Positions 22,536-35,404 of a stretch of DNA of 64,000 nt are shown piece after piece. A model generated the notes under the pieces. The model was not told the DNA's origin and did no database searches. It saw nothing but the letters and a program-made list of their open reading frames with translations. Position numbers and translations under genes: made by a program. How positions within the stretch are numbered: the first letter of the stretch is position 1; each line of letters opens with the position of its first letter. This DNA is from Ophioderma brevispina (taxonomy: Eukaryota > Echinodermata > Ophiuroidea > Amphilepidida > Ophiodermatidae), in NCBI GenBank assembly GCA_023653785.1, contig JAMKCH010012697.1, forward strand, positions 1 through 64,000. The letters are read 5' to 3'.

Positions 22536-24464
22536 AAATGTGGAAAAAAGGTAGGCTATAGGCCTAGGAATTTGAGTTATAGGCTGCTGAGTGTGCTAAT
22601 CATATATTAGCATAAATCTATTGGCAACTGATACGTAGACCGAAGTGCGAGATATGGTAAATTTATGTAATAAATATCATAATTTTGATCAGTAAAGCAT
22701 AGGTCCCCAATTGAAAAAAACAAGTTTTATATTTACTGAAGATATGTAGAGCAATGGCTTGGCGGGAAAGGATGTCATTTAACCCGCCGTATCAATGTGA
22801 CCTTCACAAATTTTGAAGAAGGGTGGTGTAGCTTTTAGGAGGGAGCCTCCACGACCACATGCACCACCCCCGCTTTCTCCGCCTAAGCTATGTATGCAGA
22901 TGCACTAATACCCTCATTTGCCGTCAAAAGATTCTTCTGTTTTAAGAGAAAATTTATAAAACTACTATAAATCGAGAACATTGCACCCTTACATAAATAA
23001 TGTTAATTGTTTGGTATAGGTGGTCGTGACCCGTTTTTCGTTTTTTAAATGGTTTACAGCAAATTTATACACAATCTGTGATTTTGGGTTTCATTTGTGC
23101 AACCTAAGCCTGTGCACACTACTCCGGGGAGCCCATTTTATTACAAAATACTTGATTTTACACAAAAAACAACTGTTTTAGGCTTATAAGACGTCTAAAG
23201 CAAATATTCAAAAATTTAAGTTTTGACAAAAAAATTATTTTAAAGTCGTCATTGCAAAATGCACCAGTCAGTTTCCTTATATTGTGAATTCGTGCGGATT
23301 TACCGGAAAAAGCTGAAAACGACCAACCAGATGTCGACTTAAACTAGGCCAGGCCCTTAATACTTGGTGGCTTATTATGACATTATTTGGTTGTAAAATG
23401 TTTTAGTGACTCGATACAAGTCCCAATCCACCAAGCTTTTTTTCAGAACTGGTCGATTGTGTCAATGTCACTCCTAAAAGTAGAACAATTAACGCCATTG
23501 AATTACCTCTTTCCGATGTACTGTATTGTTAAAGGTCCTGGCATGATCTCTAATATCCCCTCCCCCAGATTGTACTGAAGTTGTTCAAATTTCTGAAGAA
23601 GACTACCATTTTTGTTCATTTACTAAAAGGTATTTGGTTAAGGGGAAAAAATCCCAATATTAATTTTACAAAGGTTTTTTTTTTTTTTAACTATTTAGTT
23701 TTCCAGGTGGACAAGGATGGGTATTTAAATTTATTGCCATGATTTTTGTTTCAGAGGGGGCATTGGGGTTAAAAGATCATTTCATCAATAACAAACACTT
23801 TATATATAACATAACACGGGTCACCCCTTTTAGGCAAAGTGGGTTGATATGGATTTGGAAATCCGACGGTGATCACATACTCTCTTAAAATCAAGAGGGC
23901 ATTTCACTTTACAGGGCTCGCTCCAAACAAAAGATTGAAATTTCAAACATTTTGAAGATTTTGGGGGAAAATTTACTCTTGGTAATTAAAAAAATATAAA
24001 ATTCACTCATTTTGTAATTATCCGAGAATTGGTATCCAAAAAATGTTCTTTGAAGATTGTTAAATTCAAAAGCGATCAATTTTTGTCTTAAACGTCGACA
24101 ATTTGGTAATCGGGCTCCACTTTCCGGCGGCCCCCCCCGGCAATCAACCCCGGTGGTCTAAAAGGTCTACACCCTTAAAAATTTATAAATACTTTCGACA
24201 AAAAAATCCTCGATATATCCTGAGTTTATACTACCTCAAACCAAAATGAGTAGGGCCCGAGGAAGAAAGGTTCGTCTCAGTTTCCCGCTCGCATAGGCGT
24301 AAAAATCACTTTTTAGTGGCGAAGATAAGAGAAAATGGCCACGAAGTAGACGAAAAATAAAAGTCGTTCTAAAAATGCAATAAAAAGAACTTTCCACGCA
24401 GCGCATATATATATAGGTTAAGTCATTTCCAAAATGTGTACTTTTCATATGACCGCTGGCTGGC
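22536..24464. other. Unrecognised stretch
   Basis: No supported gene. Contains a T10 run (about 23676), a C8 run (about 24132) and GC-poor sequence. A minus-strand frame at 24236-24448 is likely chance. Confidence 0.35.
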
Positions 24465-24785
24465 CATCTTGGAATTCCAAATCCATACCATGTAACATGG
24501 GACCTATAATGATTAAAAACGATGTAAGAAGAAATGCAATGCCAGCACCAAAACCCCTAAACGAGTATTACAAATAATTTTAGGTATCAGAATTTAAATT
24601 TATATATTTTAAAATGGTACCGGGCGGCCCCATTGGATTTTCGGAATTCGCAGCCGGTTTCGAAAAAGCACCTGTGTGATTCTTAAAGTGTACATGTCCA
24701 ACAAACCCACTCAAAATAGTCTCAGAATCTCTTGCGGATGAATTGTAAGCGGGGTTTAGCCAGGTCCTGGACTAAAATCCTTCAT
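24465..24785. repeat. Dispersed repeat copy (GGCCATCTTG...CAGCCGG family)
   Basis: Shared with 31290-31614 in the same orientation: GGCCATCTTG, AATCCATACCATGTAAC, CCAGCACC, then CGCAGCCGGTTTCGAAAA, AGCACCTGTGTGATTCTTAA, CTTGCGGATGAAT. The two copies differ by many one- to several-base indels. Further units with the same GGCGGCCAT core make up the arms of the 27.2-31.3 kb palindrome. Confidence 0.8.
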
Positions 24786-27164
24786 ATCGCAATTGGTAAA
24801 GTGTTTTTAGCGGTTTATCGCTTTGAAATGTAAAACTTAGACTAAAGGAAAACTATTTTATTTGTAGAGGTTGTCAAATGCACATATTAGTGTAAAGGTA
24901 AGACACAAAGAAGAGAAATTTTTCCGGTTTTAAAAATGATTTTGTTATTGAAAAAACAAGTTTTTTTTTCTCTATAGTGTGCATACTTGGGAACAAACAG
25001 ATCTACCCATATAACAATTTGGATCGGTTCTGATTACACAAGCAAAAAACAAAGAAGAGTTCGTCCCAACCTCCTGTAGCTCAAAACCCTATAAGGCCGA
25101 GAAAAAAGGTTTGTCTAATTCTTCCCAAGTGCACCGGTGTAACAAAATCACAATTTTTATCGCGTTTCTTTCCCCTTTTTAAGGTTTTTAGAGGGTCTAA
25201 AACTTTTTGGGGGGGAGGGGATTGGTCAAGAAAAAAAAATCGGCCGCCAAATAAAGGTCGAAAAATGCATTAAAAAAATAATTTCGCATGGCGGTTATTT
25301 TTTGACTTTAAAAAACGCATAGGCGCTTCGGGGGTTTGGCTGTAGGAAGTCGAGACATGTCGTTTCCGGTCTATAAGGCGATGCGTTGTTGTTTTAGTCA
25401 AAAAAGCTCACTCTAAATAAATGGACTCCTGCGTTAGAAATGAACACCCTTGATTACAAATTAAACACATATTTACATTTATACATGTGTTCATGTGCAC
25501 ATGATAGAAAACATTATGTTTTGTGAGGAACATCATTTGCACCTTTTTTGTATTATACATGAACGAACACCTGAAACCGTTCTAGAAGTTAAACCATGTT
25601 GGTGTGTTCAAATGTAACAGCTTTGTTGAAACACAGGAGGTGTTAATAATAAAGTGTGTTAACATTAGAAACAAATTGTAGTGTAAAAAAGTATTTAAAT
25701 GTGAAAATGTAGTGTGAAGAGTCTCGAACATGTTCCATATAAGAAATACTCATGTCAAAATAGGAGAATATGTAATGTTACAAAATTACAACATTAAAAA
25801 AAGAAAAAACCTAAAAAATTAAAAAAAAAAAAATTTCATTCAAAAGTGTTAAACTAGCCAATTTTGAACATGTAATGTTAAAAATGAGAACATGGACATA
25901 AATATGTGTTTACCTCTGGATGATGTTCAAGATGACAGCAAATTGTATTTTTACAGTCCAGAAAATGTCAATCCAAGAAAACAACAAAATGCAAAGAAAG
26001 AATTCAACGTGGAATCCACACTATTTATTACCAAATTCCCTGTGCAGAAGTATTACAATAACATGAAGCAATTGCAATTAAATATACTCCAGCATGTAAT
26101 ATAAACAATCCAAATTGCCACTCTAATATACTCAGAGTGATATAAACCATTCAAAATTACAATTCTCTTACCCCTAGCATCCACACATTACAATAAAGGA
26201 TAAATTGGAAAAAATTACCAGTCCAGCATAGAACTCGTGGTAAGTCTCACTCCAGCTACGGGGAGGCGCAGTCAATTCAACAGTAACGATCGACAGAAAC
26301 AGAAACATTGTCATTAATATTGTGGCCTAAATTTAAAACAATAGATAATTTTCCTTATGATAACACAATAAACTCCTCTGCGATACACAAGTCTTAACGA
26401 TTCCAACTGAGAATTTAGTAGAAGATTGAAGTGGATATTTTCTCCAGCTGCTGCCAGCCGTATTCTCGCCACCAAGTAGGAAACCAGGAATGTGCCGTCA
26501 TTTGATCAAGTGATTTCTCGAGAACAAAATACCGGATGGACGAACGCAAGCGTTCAGACTGGAACACCGGACCGAAAGAAACCGTTTGTAAATGCATCAT
26601 GAAAAATGGTGTTCAAAAGTTGTTCACGAGTTGGAAACCACTTTGCTTCATCCTTTATATTATTTGTTCGAGGCTTGTAATAGACATCTGCTCTCAGGGT
26701 ATAGGGCCTAGGCCTTACCGTAGATAGGCTCGGGCCTAAGGGAGCCAGGGCCCCGACTGACATGGTTGTGCCAGCAAAGAAAATGGGGTTAATCAGCGGT
26801 CTTCATTCAAACGTTGTAATTCTTACCCAAATAATTATTAGACCGTGTATGCAGCCTCTACTTTTCATTTAAAACTTTGTTAATTAAGTAGACTATTCGA
26901 CAGTTTATTTATGGTGCGACACGACGGTGTTACACTTGAACGCTAAAAGGTCATCTGTGTGAAAACACGTGATGCGCAACAGGTGTAGCACATATTTTAA
27001 ATAGATGTTCAGAAGGAACACCTTGACACCTGACCGTAAACAGTGAACCACGTTGTCAAAATGGGTTCTAATTGCATAACATCACAACGTTCAGGCCTGT
27101 TAATGAACAACAAAATGCGTCATGTATCAGAAACGCGTTCATTTCATTTAGGTGTAGTATATGT
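24786..27164. other. AT-rich stretch with GTGTTC/GAACAC-rich patches
   Basis: 25430-25680 and 26990-27160 contain repeated TGTTC/GAACA words (for example TGTGTTCATGTGCACATGA and TGTTCAGAAGGAACACC), possibly more MITE-like sequence. An AT-rich frame at 25892-26104 has no domain. Runs of A and T are frequent around 25800. Confidence 0.35.
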
Positions 27165-28037
27165 TTAATACACGTATGGGGTTTTTAGGTGCTGGGATCA
27201 TATCGAAATCGTTTTTATCTTAGAAGCCTGTTACATGGTATGGATTTGGAGTCCAGATGGCCGCCGGCTGTCATATGTTAAGTACACATTGTGAAAGAGT
27301 CATTCCTAGAAATATGTTCATACCTCGTGTTAGAGGGTGTAGGTGCAGGAATCCTCTTTGACACCATTTTTATGAGTAGCTAACCAAGTTAGGGTCAAGG
27401 AATTTCAATGAGACCATTGATAACAATGTAGACCTAATTTAGTTTGTTGCAGCATCGGAATTTCAAAAATGGCCGCCACCATTAACTACTTTGCCTATAT
27501 CGTGGTCCCTGAGCTTCGTAGAGGCAAATTCGGGTTACTACACCGTTATTTAGGCTACACAAATATCAAGGACACAATTGATAACATATGCTGAACCATT
27601 CATTGTGTGGCCGCAATCTTGAATTTCAAAATGTGCCGTCAAGAAAAGGGAGTATATTACATCAATTCGTTGAGAGAGGAGTAGGAAGCATGATTCGGGG
27701 TCTACCCATGTTTACAAGGTCAAGTAATCCAAAAAGATCAAAGGTAACTTTATTGGGTTCTTTGTTTGTGGCAGCCATGGGTTGTTTGGTGAAGGTTAAT
27801 TCCCTCCTTGGAGATAGGGAGCACCAAGTATTTAGAATATAGTGTCAAAATTGAACAAAGTCATTAATTTGGTACATGGGAGTTGGCAGAGTTGACATAT
27901 TTAGAAGTGGCATTATGGCGAAAACACAGTCCAGGGTAGTAGTGAATGGTGGTAGGAACAAGGTGGGGCAGCGCCCGCCACAGACCGTTGGCAGTGGTAG
28001 TGGTAATGGAAATGTGGTGTGGTGATAATAAAAGGGT

Positions 28038-28625
28038 TCTATATAGATTTAGAGAGGCAAAACGTGACGTAATCTTTAGAAATACACGGTCTCGCAGTTT
28101 TGCCGACCACAAAGAAAAACATTAGAGTACCAACATAGAAAGCAATGGCTGCCTCTCCGCTTCTTCCACATACTGGGGTGCAGCTTTGCATATACACTAA
28201 TCGGTTAGATAGTGGGTAGTGAAGTGATACCAAATTGAATGTATGTGTAGAGTGCCAGGTGTTTGAATAAAGTGTACCTGGGAACATTGTTCAGAGACTT
28301 TTTTTTCATAATGCAGTGCGCGCTAAGGTGAAAGAGGTATAAATTGAGGCGGTTTATTTAAATCAAAGACGCTGATGTGTCATTTCATTCGTTGTGGGGC
28401 CATGGTAGGGACATAATTTAACCACCAATAGCACCCAACACCAACAACTGATATTTTGGCGGATGTTGATCGGAATTGACATTATGTGTGTATACAAGCA
28501 CCCCAACTGATAATTATCGGCATATAAAAATGTTCCAAGCGCCCCGCACGGAGACGACTGGTTGTGCATGGTTTTGAATGCGTTTCCCCCTTTGGTGATC
28601 ATTGTATTTAGCAATGTTCCTTGAA
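28038..28625. repeat. Dispersed repeat, copy 1 (partner at 39248-39830)
   Basis: Shared in the same orientation with 39248-39830: GGTTCTATATAGAT, AGAGGCAAA, GTAATCTT(T)AGAAATACAC, ACACTAATCGG, TTATGTGTGTATACAAGCAC and GACGACTGGTT. It is part of the left arm of the 4.1-kb palindrome. The second copy is noisier. Confidence 0.8.
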
Positions 28626-28856
28626 ACGCATCTATGACGTAAACTGACAATATCGATATCGAACGTTGTATTCCAGTCCGGATGTTACTTATGTTGTGGC
28701 GGATAGTTGAGTTTAGTGGACCAGGGGGGGAAGATTTGCTGGTGTAATAATTGGCCCAGGGACATAAGACAGTTTGGTCAGCGTTGGCAGTGTCATAATT
28801 GAAGTGACATAGCTGATGGTGATCATAAATTGGCATTGTATTATAAATTGGCAATG

Positions 28857-29303
28857 TTATTTTTTGGTGAAATCGTTGAATAAAGCCTCATCAGAGTACT
28901 CGCTGTCTGCGTCTCTGATGGGAACAGGTAGAGAGTCCTGATCGTCTGACCTCGTCATCCAAATCACTTGTATCAAGTCTCTCTAATTCATCTGCCAAAG
29001 GAGCTCGAAGAATAGGGCCATTCACCCAATGGTCTTCTAAGTGCCAAGAGTTAGTATAGTGTCCATTCCATGTCCATCAGTTGGAGAGGGCAGTCATACA
29101 ACGGGAGTATCTGCTAGTCTGCATATAGCAACCTGATAGTTATCTCTACGGATGTGTTGTTTTAATGCTGCACGACATGGCGGGTGCAACCATCCGTCCT
29201 CACAAAATTTCTCCATGATGAGAGTGAACCTGAGGCTGTCAACACTTCTGAATTCTCGATCGCCATAGATTGCACATGGAAATGATCTTCGGAAAACAAG
29301 CAA
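28857..29303 (-). pseudogene. Decayed coding segment in the palindrome, left arm
   Basis: A minus-strand frame (29303-29094) reads ...FCEDGWLHPPCRAALKQHI then RRDNYQVAICRLADTPVV. After a shift it continues HWVNGPILRAPLADELERLD and then an acidic tail (SDDQDSLPVPIRDADSEYSD) ending ...DFTKK and TAA at 28857. The (P)..RAALKQHIRR.NYQ wording resembles a C-terminal segment I have seen in many uncharacterised, repeat-associated invertebrate proteins; that is memory, not a search. No catalytic motif is visible, so function is unknown. An inverted, more decayed copy lies at 29620-30010. Confidence 0.55.
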
Positions 29304-29619
29304 AACAATTCCTTAGTTGCCCTCCCCGGCACTTCCTAAGGTCTGCTAGGATGGTTGGAACTTGGAAGCTTCTGCATCACCTTGATAGGTTTCACCTTCG
29401 CTGTCACCTTGACGGTAATTAGTTGTTAATATGTGTAAAGGATGTAGGGCCAACAGCCAAAAACTACTCCTGAGTAAGACCATGTCGGTTAGATTGATGA
29501 GTCTCTGTTTCCTGTTTCCAGGTAAAAGTCTGGTGATGGTGAAAGAGAATGCAAAGTGTAGGAGAATGAAAAATATATCGCTTGTTTTGGCGTCGTACGT
29601 ACCAAGATTAACGAGATGT

Positions 29620-30010
29620 TGACAGCCTCAGGTACACTCTAATCAAGGAGAGACAATGTTGTGATGACGGTAATATTGCAACGCTCGCAATGTTCACGTT
29701 GCCACATACCACCAGTCGGCAGCATTACGAAACATATCGTGCCGTAGAGTGAAATCCGGTTGATATGGAGACTGGCAAGCTTCTAAGTTGTTTGTAGTTT
29801 GTAGACTTCCATGCAAATGATGGGCATGGATAGAAACTAAAATATGGGAATTTAGAAACACTATGGGTGAGTGTCCGATTCTTCCCAAGCTCTTGCAGAT
29901 GAAGTAGAGAGACTTGAAACAAGTGATTCGGTTGCGACGATTCAGACGATCGTATTCCACCTGTTAATCAGAGAACGAAGACAGCGATGACTTTGATGAT
30001 GATGACTAAC
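29620..30010 (+). pseudogene. Inverted, more decayed copy of the same coding segment
   Basis: Nucleotide similarity to the complement of 28880-29240: GTTGACAGCCTCAGG, GCAGCATTA, GAGAGACTTGA.ACAAGTGATT and the ACAGCGA acidic-tail region. The plus-strand reading keeps SAALRNIS for the AALKQHI block but has several stops. It shows that the palindrome arms once carried the same gene on opposite strands, pointing outward. Confidence 0.55.
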
Positions 30011-30084
30011 TATGTATCAACAAAAATAACATTTCCAATATGACACTGCGAATGATTACACCATTCAGGCTATGTTTTCAATTA

Positions 30085-30260
30085 GGCCACTGCCAATTAT
30101 GACACCACCAATTATGCCACCGTAAGCTATGTTACTTCCAAAAATTATGACACGCCCCGCTGACACCATTGGCTATGTTCAATGTCCCATTAGACATCAG
30201 GCAATATCACTGCAATTATGGATACCATCAACTAGTCACTTTCAAGTTAGGACACTGATC
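30085..30260. repeat. Diverged short repeats around CACCAATTATG(A)CAC
   Basis: Successive copies of CCAATTATG with CAC or CCAC flanks (GCCAATTATGACACCACC, AATTATGCCACC, AATTATGACACG, GCAATTATGGATACC). The complementary counterpart is in the left palindrome arm at 28785-28860 (GTCATAATTG, ATAAATTGGCA). Confidence 0.55.
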
Positions 30261-31289
30261 ACACATCCGTACAATAATGTCACTTAAAATCTCAACTCAA
30301 CGCCAGATCTAGTGTAATACGGACTAAATAAGTTTGCACTATCGATATTGTCAGCTAACGTCATAGGCCGTTCCGAAAAGAAACATGGTCAACAAGTGTC
30401 ACCCAACTATGTCATGACCAATGACACTGCCAACTCTTTCACCACCGCATTTGTTCATTACCAACTATTGTGTTGTGGCCATAATGTCTCTTCTAAATAT
30501 TCAAGATCTGACCAACTAAAATCACATGCTACAAAATTAAGGAGGGCTTTTGTGCAATTTTGAACACTATATTTCTATACTTGGTGCTCCTAGCTCCAAT
30601 GGAGGGAATAAGTTCTAACCAAATAACCAATGGTTGCCACAAACAAAGAACCCCGTAAAGTTACCTTTGACCTTTTGGATCCTGACCTTGTAAACATGGG
30701 TTAGACACCAGAAGAATCATGCTTCTACCTCTATCAAAGACGATGTATGAATATAATCCATTTTTCTGGCGGCCATTTTGAAATCCAGATTGCTGCCGAA
30801 AAGTATGTCCCAGCATTGTTAGCAATGGTGTCATTGAAGTCCTTGACCCTAAAAACATGTGTATAGACACCAGAATTTGCCTCTCGAAAATCTCAGGGAC
30901 CAAGGTATAGGCAAAAGTATAGTAATGGTGGCGGCCATTTTGAAATTCAAGATGGCTGCAAACAACTAAATGGTCTAGGCATGGTTTTATCAATGGTCTC
31001 ATGATCCTTGACCCTAAATTTGGTTACTCTAGCTATAAAAAATGGTGTCAAATAATGGATTCCCTGCACCTACACCATCTACAACGAGGTTATTACAACT
31101 AGATGAGTCTTTCAAAATGTGTAGTTACATTATGACAGCGGCGGCCATTTGGAAGTCCAAATCCATACCATGTAACTGGACTTTCTAATGATAAAAATGA
31201 TATCAGAAATAAGTCCCAGCACCTAAAAAACCCAAAACGATTGTATAAATAATATAGGTTTTAAGTATTCCAAAAATTTACGTTCCAAG

Positions 31290-31614
31290 ATGCCGACGGC
31301 CATCTTGCAAATTCCCAATCCATACCATGTAACATTTTTATGTACCTCTAATGATAAAAACAATGTCAGAAACGAATTCCCAGCACCACAAAACCCCTTT
31401 TTAAAACGAGGGGTACTTTAGGTATCAAAAATTAAATTTAGATTTTTTAAAAGGGATGAACGGCGCCATCTGTGGATTTTTTTTCGATTCGCAGCCGGTT
31501 TCGAAAAGCACCTGTGTGATTCTTAAGGTTAATGGTCTCCAACAACTAAATCAAGTCTCGAATCTTCTTGCGGATGAATGTTAAGCGGGGGGGTTCGAAG
31601 GCAGAGGTCCGGAC
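31290..31614. repeat. Dispersed repeat copy (partner at 24465-24785)
   Basis: Directly follows the right palindrome arm and carries the same GGCCATCTTG / CGCAGCCGGTTTCGAAAA / CTTGCGGATGAAT landmarks as the 24.5-kb copy, so the palindrome is flanked on one side by a further unit of the same repeat family. Confidence 0.8.
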
Positions 31615-33359
31615 TAATTGTAGGTTTAAAAACTTTTTCGATCGAAAAACAAGGTTTCACCCAGCTTTCGAATCGATTAAACCGTTTTTTTAAAATTGAA
31701 AAAAAAAAACGATTTCGATAGCACGGTTGATTTTTTTTTTCAATCTTAAAGCCCGTATTTCGGTTGAGAATTTGAGAGAAACAAATAGTTTTTGAAACAA
31801 ATCTAAAGTGAGAACCCTGAGTTTATGACATGTACATTCTATTTCTGGTTTCCGTTTTTTTTCACCGAAAGGAAAAAAGGTTTTATTTTCTGTGCAAAAT
31901 AGCTGCCATTCACATAGCTCACAAATATAATTATGAAAGAACAAAGAACTCGCGTATGATGATTCCATTCTGTTGTTTTTAAGAGTATGATTCAAAAGTC
32001 GGTCCTGGAATAATCATAATACTGATAATCAATGAGATTTTGGAGCGCTTTCAATTGAGGCAAATTGCTTTATAGAAGATATTAATTTGGAAAACTAATT
32101 GTTTCTGCAGCGGTCTTTTAAAAGTAAAGACCTTTTAAAGTAAAATATTTGGAGGGAAAGAAAAAGTTTATCATAATTATCCGTCAACCAACAAAATATA
32201 TATACTTAATTACCTGCTGTGGTCTTATTTGGCAAAACACAGCTATTGATTTGAGTCTTTTCGTTCATTTTCTTCTTCATTGTTTTAAGTGACGTGGTAA
32301 CAAATTTGGTCGAAAAATCATAAAACTCATTAAGGGAAAATTCTAACACCGTCTGCTCTATAGTATATAAGACAAAACCAAGGAGGTATCAAAATACCGC
32401 CGAAGACCCACTTTATAATCTATAAATTCTTAGACGGAAATGGAGGAGAAATCTGAATTTAGATTAATTTTTTTTTTAAATCTATTACATACAAGCGTTT
32501 TTATTTCAATTTAAAGAAACAGAGAATATCCAATTAGAATAAATGTTAATGTAAGAATTTATAGTGGCGGTTTTTTAATGTGAAATTATCTGAAGAATTT
32601 ATTTTGTCATACAGCCGTTTCAAATGTAAATTTGCAATCCGGTGTCTACTTTGGAAATCCGTAATTACCGTTTTTTATTTTTAATTTTTTTTATTAGTTT
32701 TATTTTAATTCAAGATGCGTGGATGCAAGTAATTTCAAAAATATTGAATAACGTTACAAATCATATCACTATTTACTCAGTGGTGGGAGTAGCCGGTGGG
32801 GGCAGATGTGCCCCCTCTGAATGATCATTTTTGAGGGTAAATGGGCAAATCAACCTGAGATTATGGGAAATCATCCCTCTTTTTCGGATTCTTTGCAATG
32901 CGACCGGAAAATGTTTGCTGGTGATCGGGAACTGTTTGAATCTACCGGAAAGGCCCCATCAGAACCACCATGCTGGCTACGTGCCGGAATTTACTAATTC
33001 ATATGACGATGTGAAAATTGGGGAAAGACCATAATAGAAAATCGAGAGGATTTAAAAGTTCTTATCATGGAAACTATGCTTGCGACAATGAAGACCATTT
33101 GTGGGAATTCTGATAATGGCGTGACTTGTCCTGTTATGTAACAGAGTGTGACAAAATAAAACGGTGTACTAGTTAGAACAGGCAGCACATGTGGAGGGAC
33201 TTTTACTAAACAAAATGAGGAAGAAAAGAAGAAACAAGGACACGTAGAATGTGTTGAATTACATGAAAACCGTGTTGTTTCTCGTGCTCAAATTTGCAGT
33301 GTGACTGTCCTAACGTGGTGTCGGTTGAACTAAAGAAAATGCAAAGGTATATATGTAAG
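31615..33359. other. AT-rich stretch with no supported gene
   Basis: Long A and T runs around 31685-31740 and 32470. Frames at 31690-31995 (minus) and 32642-33034 (plus, two) have no recognisable domain. Confidence 0.35.
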
Positions 33360-34739
33360 CAGAAAAATTAACATTGTCGATGTAGGTTCAAAAGAAGATA
33401 TTTTAAAGAGCATTAATTCAAAATTCTCTCCTGCAAATTTCATTGATCTAGGTAAGGCAGGGGCAAAGATATGACGGATACAAGAGAGCGCATAATGCAC
33501 GTGTTTCAATAGGCATTCATTTGTACTGTGCCCCCTTAAATACATTTTTACCATAAATGCATTTATGTAGAGTTTAATTCCCTCTAGGCCTCTTACAAAA
33601 CTTTCAGTAGGTTATTTTTCTTGTTAATTCAGTGCAGAGACACAATATTTGGGTGCCTCAAAATCTCTCGTTGCACCTTTAAATGCAGTGGTCACATTAA
33701 ATCGCGGGTGTTGATTCAAAGTACTGGCATACAAATGCGCGCGTATAAAGGCAGTGCGAAAATGCACACGCAAAACATCGCACCTTTATTTTTAAAATGT
33801 TATTTAATATTTTAGTTAACTCCCAAGTTTTTCTCTGCTCTGCTCCCACAGAGCACAGAAACATTTTTAATGTAGCTACATCATGTCAAAGGCCTAATCA
33901 GAGATGTCATTTCATTTTGTAAACAATAGTATACATAATTCCAGAGTTGATATTACAGAATATGTCATATCATAAATTCCAAAAACTCCATTACAATTTA
34001 TAACATTAAACATAGCTAAAATAACAACATCATAATTGTCAACTAACTGTCAATGACTGGGAGTACAGGCTACGAATTTACACATGACATGCATGATGCC
34101 ATGACTGAGTCTAGTCTGCACGTAAACATGAGCCTAAATTTACGAAAGTGTTTACAAGACGCCGAAAAAACGGAAATCGAATGGCGAATGAGGGTCAACT
34201 TAAACTCCACTCCACAAATTTTGTCGCTTCTTGTCGCCAAAATGGTCATTGAATTTCGATAAAACACACTTTTGTCTTCGTATTCATTTGCATTTTATTC
34301 ACAGGAAATGATCGGAACTTCTAAAAATGGTCAAAAATTGACGATATATCTCATAGAATTATCAAACTACACCTTACGAAATTGCCCTTAGAATTCACTA
34401 TTTCAAACTTTCATAACTTACCGAAAATTCGGCCGATTTTGATGGGATTTTCGGTGAAATATTCCTCTGTTTCTACAGTAAACAATCGCCCGGAAGTAGT
34501 GGAGAAACCCGTTGTTAGGGAATTTGATCTACAAACACTGTTGCAGAAGTCCGTTCGTGTAGCACTCCGTTGTTGGAAAGGCCCGTTGAAGTGGATTTTC
34601 AAGTGCTGGATACAATAGGTATTGAATTGGTGAAACAAGCTTATCTCGCGAGTCCCCGGGGGGATCAGTCTTCATAGACAAGGGGGTATCATCCGTGTCC
34701 AAGAATTCACGTAAAAAGGGTAGTTTTTTCAGGACCAGG

Positions 34740-34759
34740 CACGTTACGTACGTAACGTG
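34740..34759. promoter_or_regulatory. 20-bp perfect palindrome CACGTTACGTACGTAACGTG
   Basis: Self-complementary over 20 bases, with an internal TACGTA. In the duplicate (about 36838-36860) it is disrupted by extra bases. It could be a dimer-binding site or a repeat landmark. Confidence 0.6.
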
Positions 34760-34931
34760 AAAAGGGTCAAAAAATCACCAAAAATCATTCTTTATTTTTT
34801 TTTCCATAAAAAACATACAAAATACAACTGGGTGAACGTAATACATACATGTTAACATAAGAATACACATTTTATGGAGGAAGTGGTCGAAAGGCCAGTA
34901 AGGCCAGATGTAACCACCAACTTAACACTTA

Positions 34932-35136
34932 AGTGCCCAAAGGGGGGGGGGGGTTCCATAGTACCCAACATTTGATTTTTTTGTGATTTCTCGGTTACGC
35001 AATCAAATTTTTCAAGGAGTTTTTTGCTAATTGTCTGATTTATGAATACGCTTCTCCTGATACTAAAAAAATTCAATCCGCCCACGACTTTATTAGAATA
35101 ATTAGGTTGGGTCCCTAGGACCCCCCTTTGGGCACT
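34932..35136. mobile_element. 205-bp MITE with AGTGCCCAAAGGGGGG ends
   Basis: Left end AGTGCCCAAAGGGGGG and right end CCCCCCTTTGGGCACT are perfect inverted repeats of 16 bases. Similarity continues inward to about 31-36 bases (left GTACCCAAC, right GTTGGGTCCC). No coding capacity. A clear target duplication is not seen. Confidence 0.75.
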
Positions 35137-35404
35137 AACGGAAGTGAAAAAAAACAAGATATTTTACTAATTAAAAAATTAAAGTAATTAAATCTTGGGA
35201 TTTATTTGCTTAGATATATACCTTGGGAGGCAATTAATTAATAATTAATAATACTTAAATCAAATAACCTTTTATATGCTGATAGCATGTTGTTTATTAA
35301 TTTCTCACAAAATGTGATGTTGTGGGACCATTGCCCTTTGTGATTTTCAACCTCTCGCTACCGCTTGCCTAAGGCGTGTTGTTTGTAATTTTCAAATCTA
35401 TTTG

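Larger units (their letters stand above)
27165..31262. repeat. 4.1-kb imperfect palindrome (arms of about 2 kb)
   Basis: The complement of the right arm aligns with the left arm over almost its whole length. Pairs include 27181-27850 with 30560-31240 (GTTACATGGTATGGATTTGGA, GGTGTAGGTGCAGG, AGGTCAAGGATC, GCACCAAGTAT), the GACAATATCGAT segments near 28645 and 30345, and 28860-29300 with 29620-30010. The centre is near 29430. Arms differ by base changes and indels. Outer parts consist of units of about 150-200 bases with a GGCGGCCATTTTGAAAT core. Inner parts hold a decayed coding segment. This could be a foldback-type transposon, a head-to-head pair of elements, or an inverted duplication. Confidence 0.8.
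33360..35287. repeat. 1.93-kb direct duplication, copy 1
   Basis: Collinear with 35405-37410. Landmarks: GATATGACGGATAC, TAGAGTTTAATTCCCTCT, CTCTCGTTGCACCTTTAAATG, CTCCCAAGTTTT, GCTACATCATGTCAAAGGCC, GCCGAAAA(A)ACGGAAATCGAATGG, TTTTCGGTGAA, and the small MITE near the end. No coding content is supported. The frames at 34053-34618 do not survive in copy 2. Confidence 0.92.

Noticed and set aside
30085..30260. Possible CRISPR-like or regular short repeat array
   Set aside because: Repeats around CAATTATG are diverged and unevenly spaced with no conserved spacers, and the setting is eukaryotic.
34053..34638. Frames on both strands in the 1.93-kb duplication
   Set aside because: Not kept open at the matching place in the second copy, and both strands are open at once, as expected by chance.
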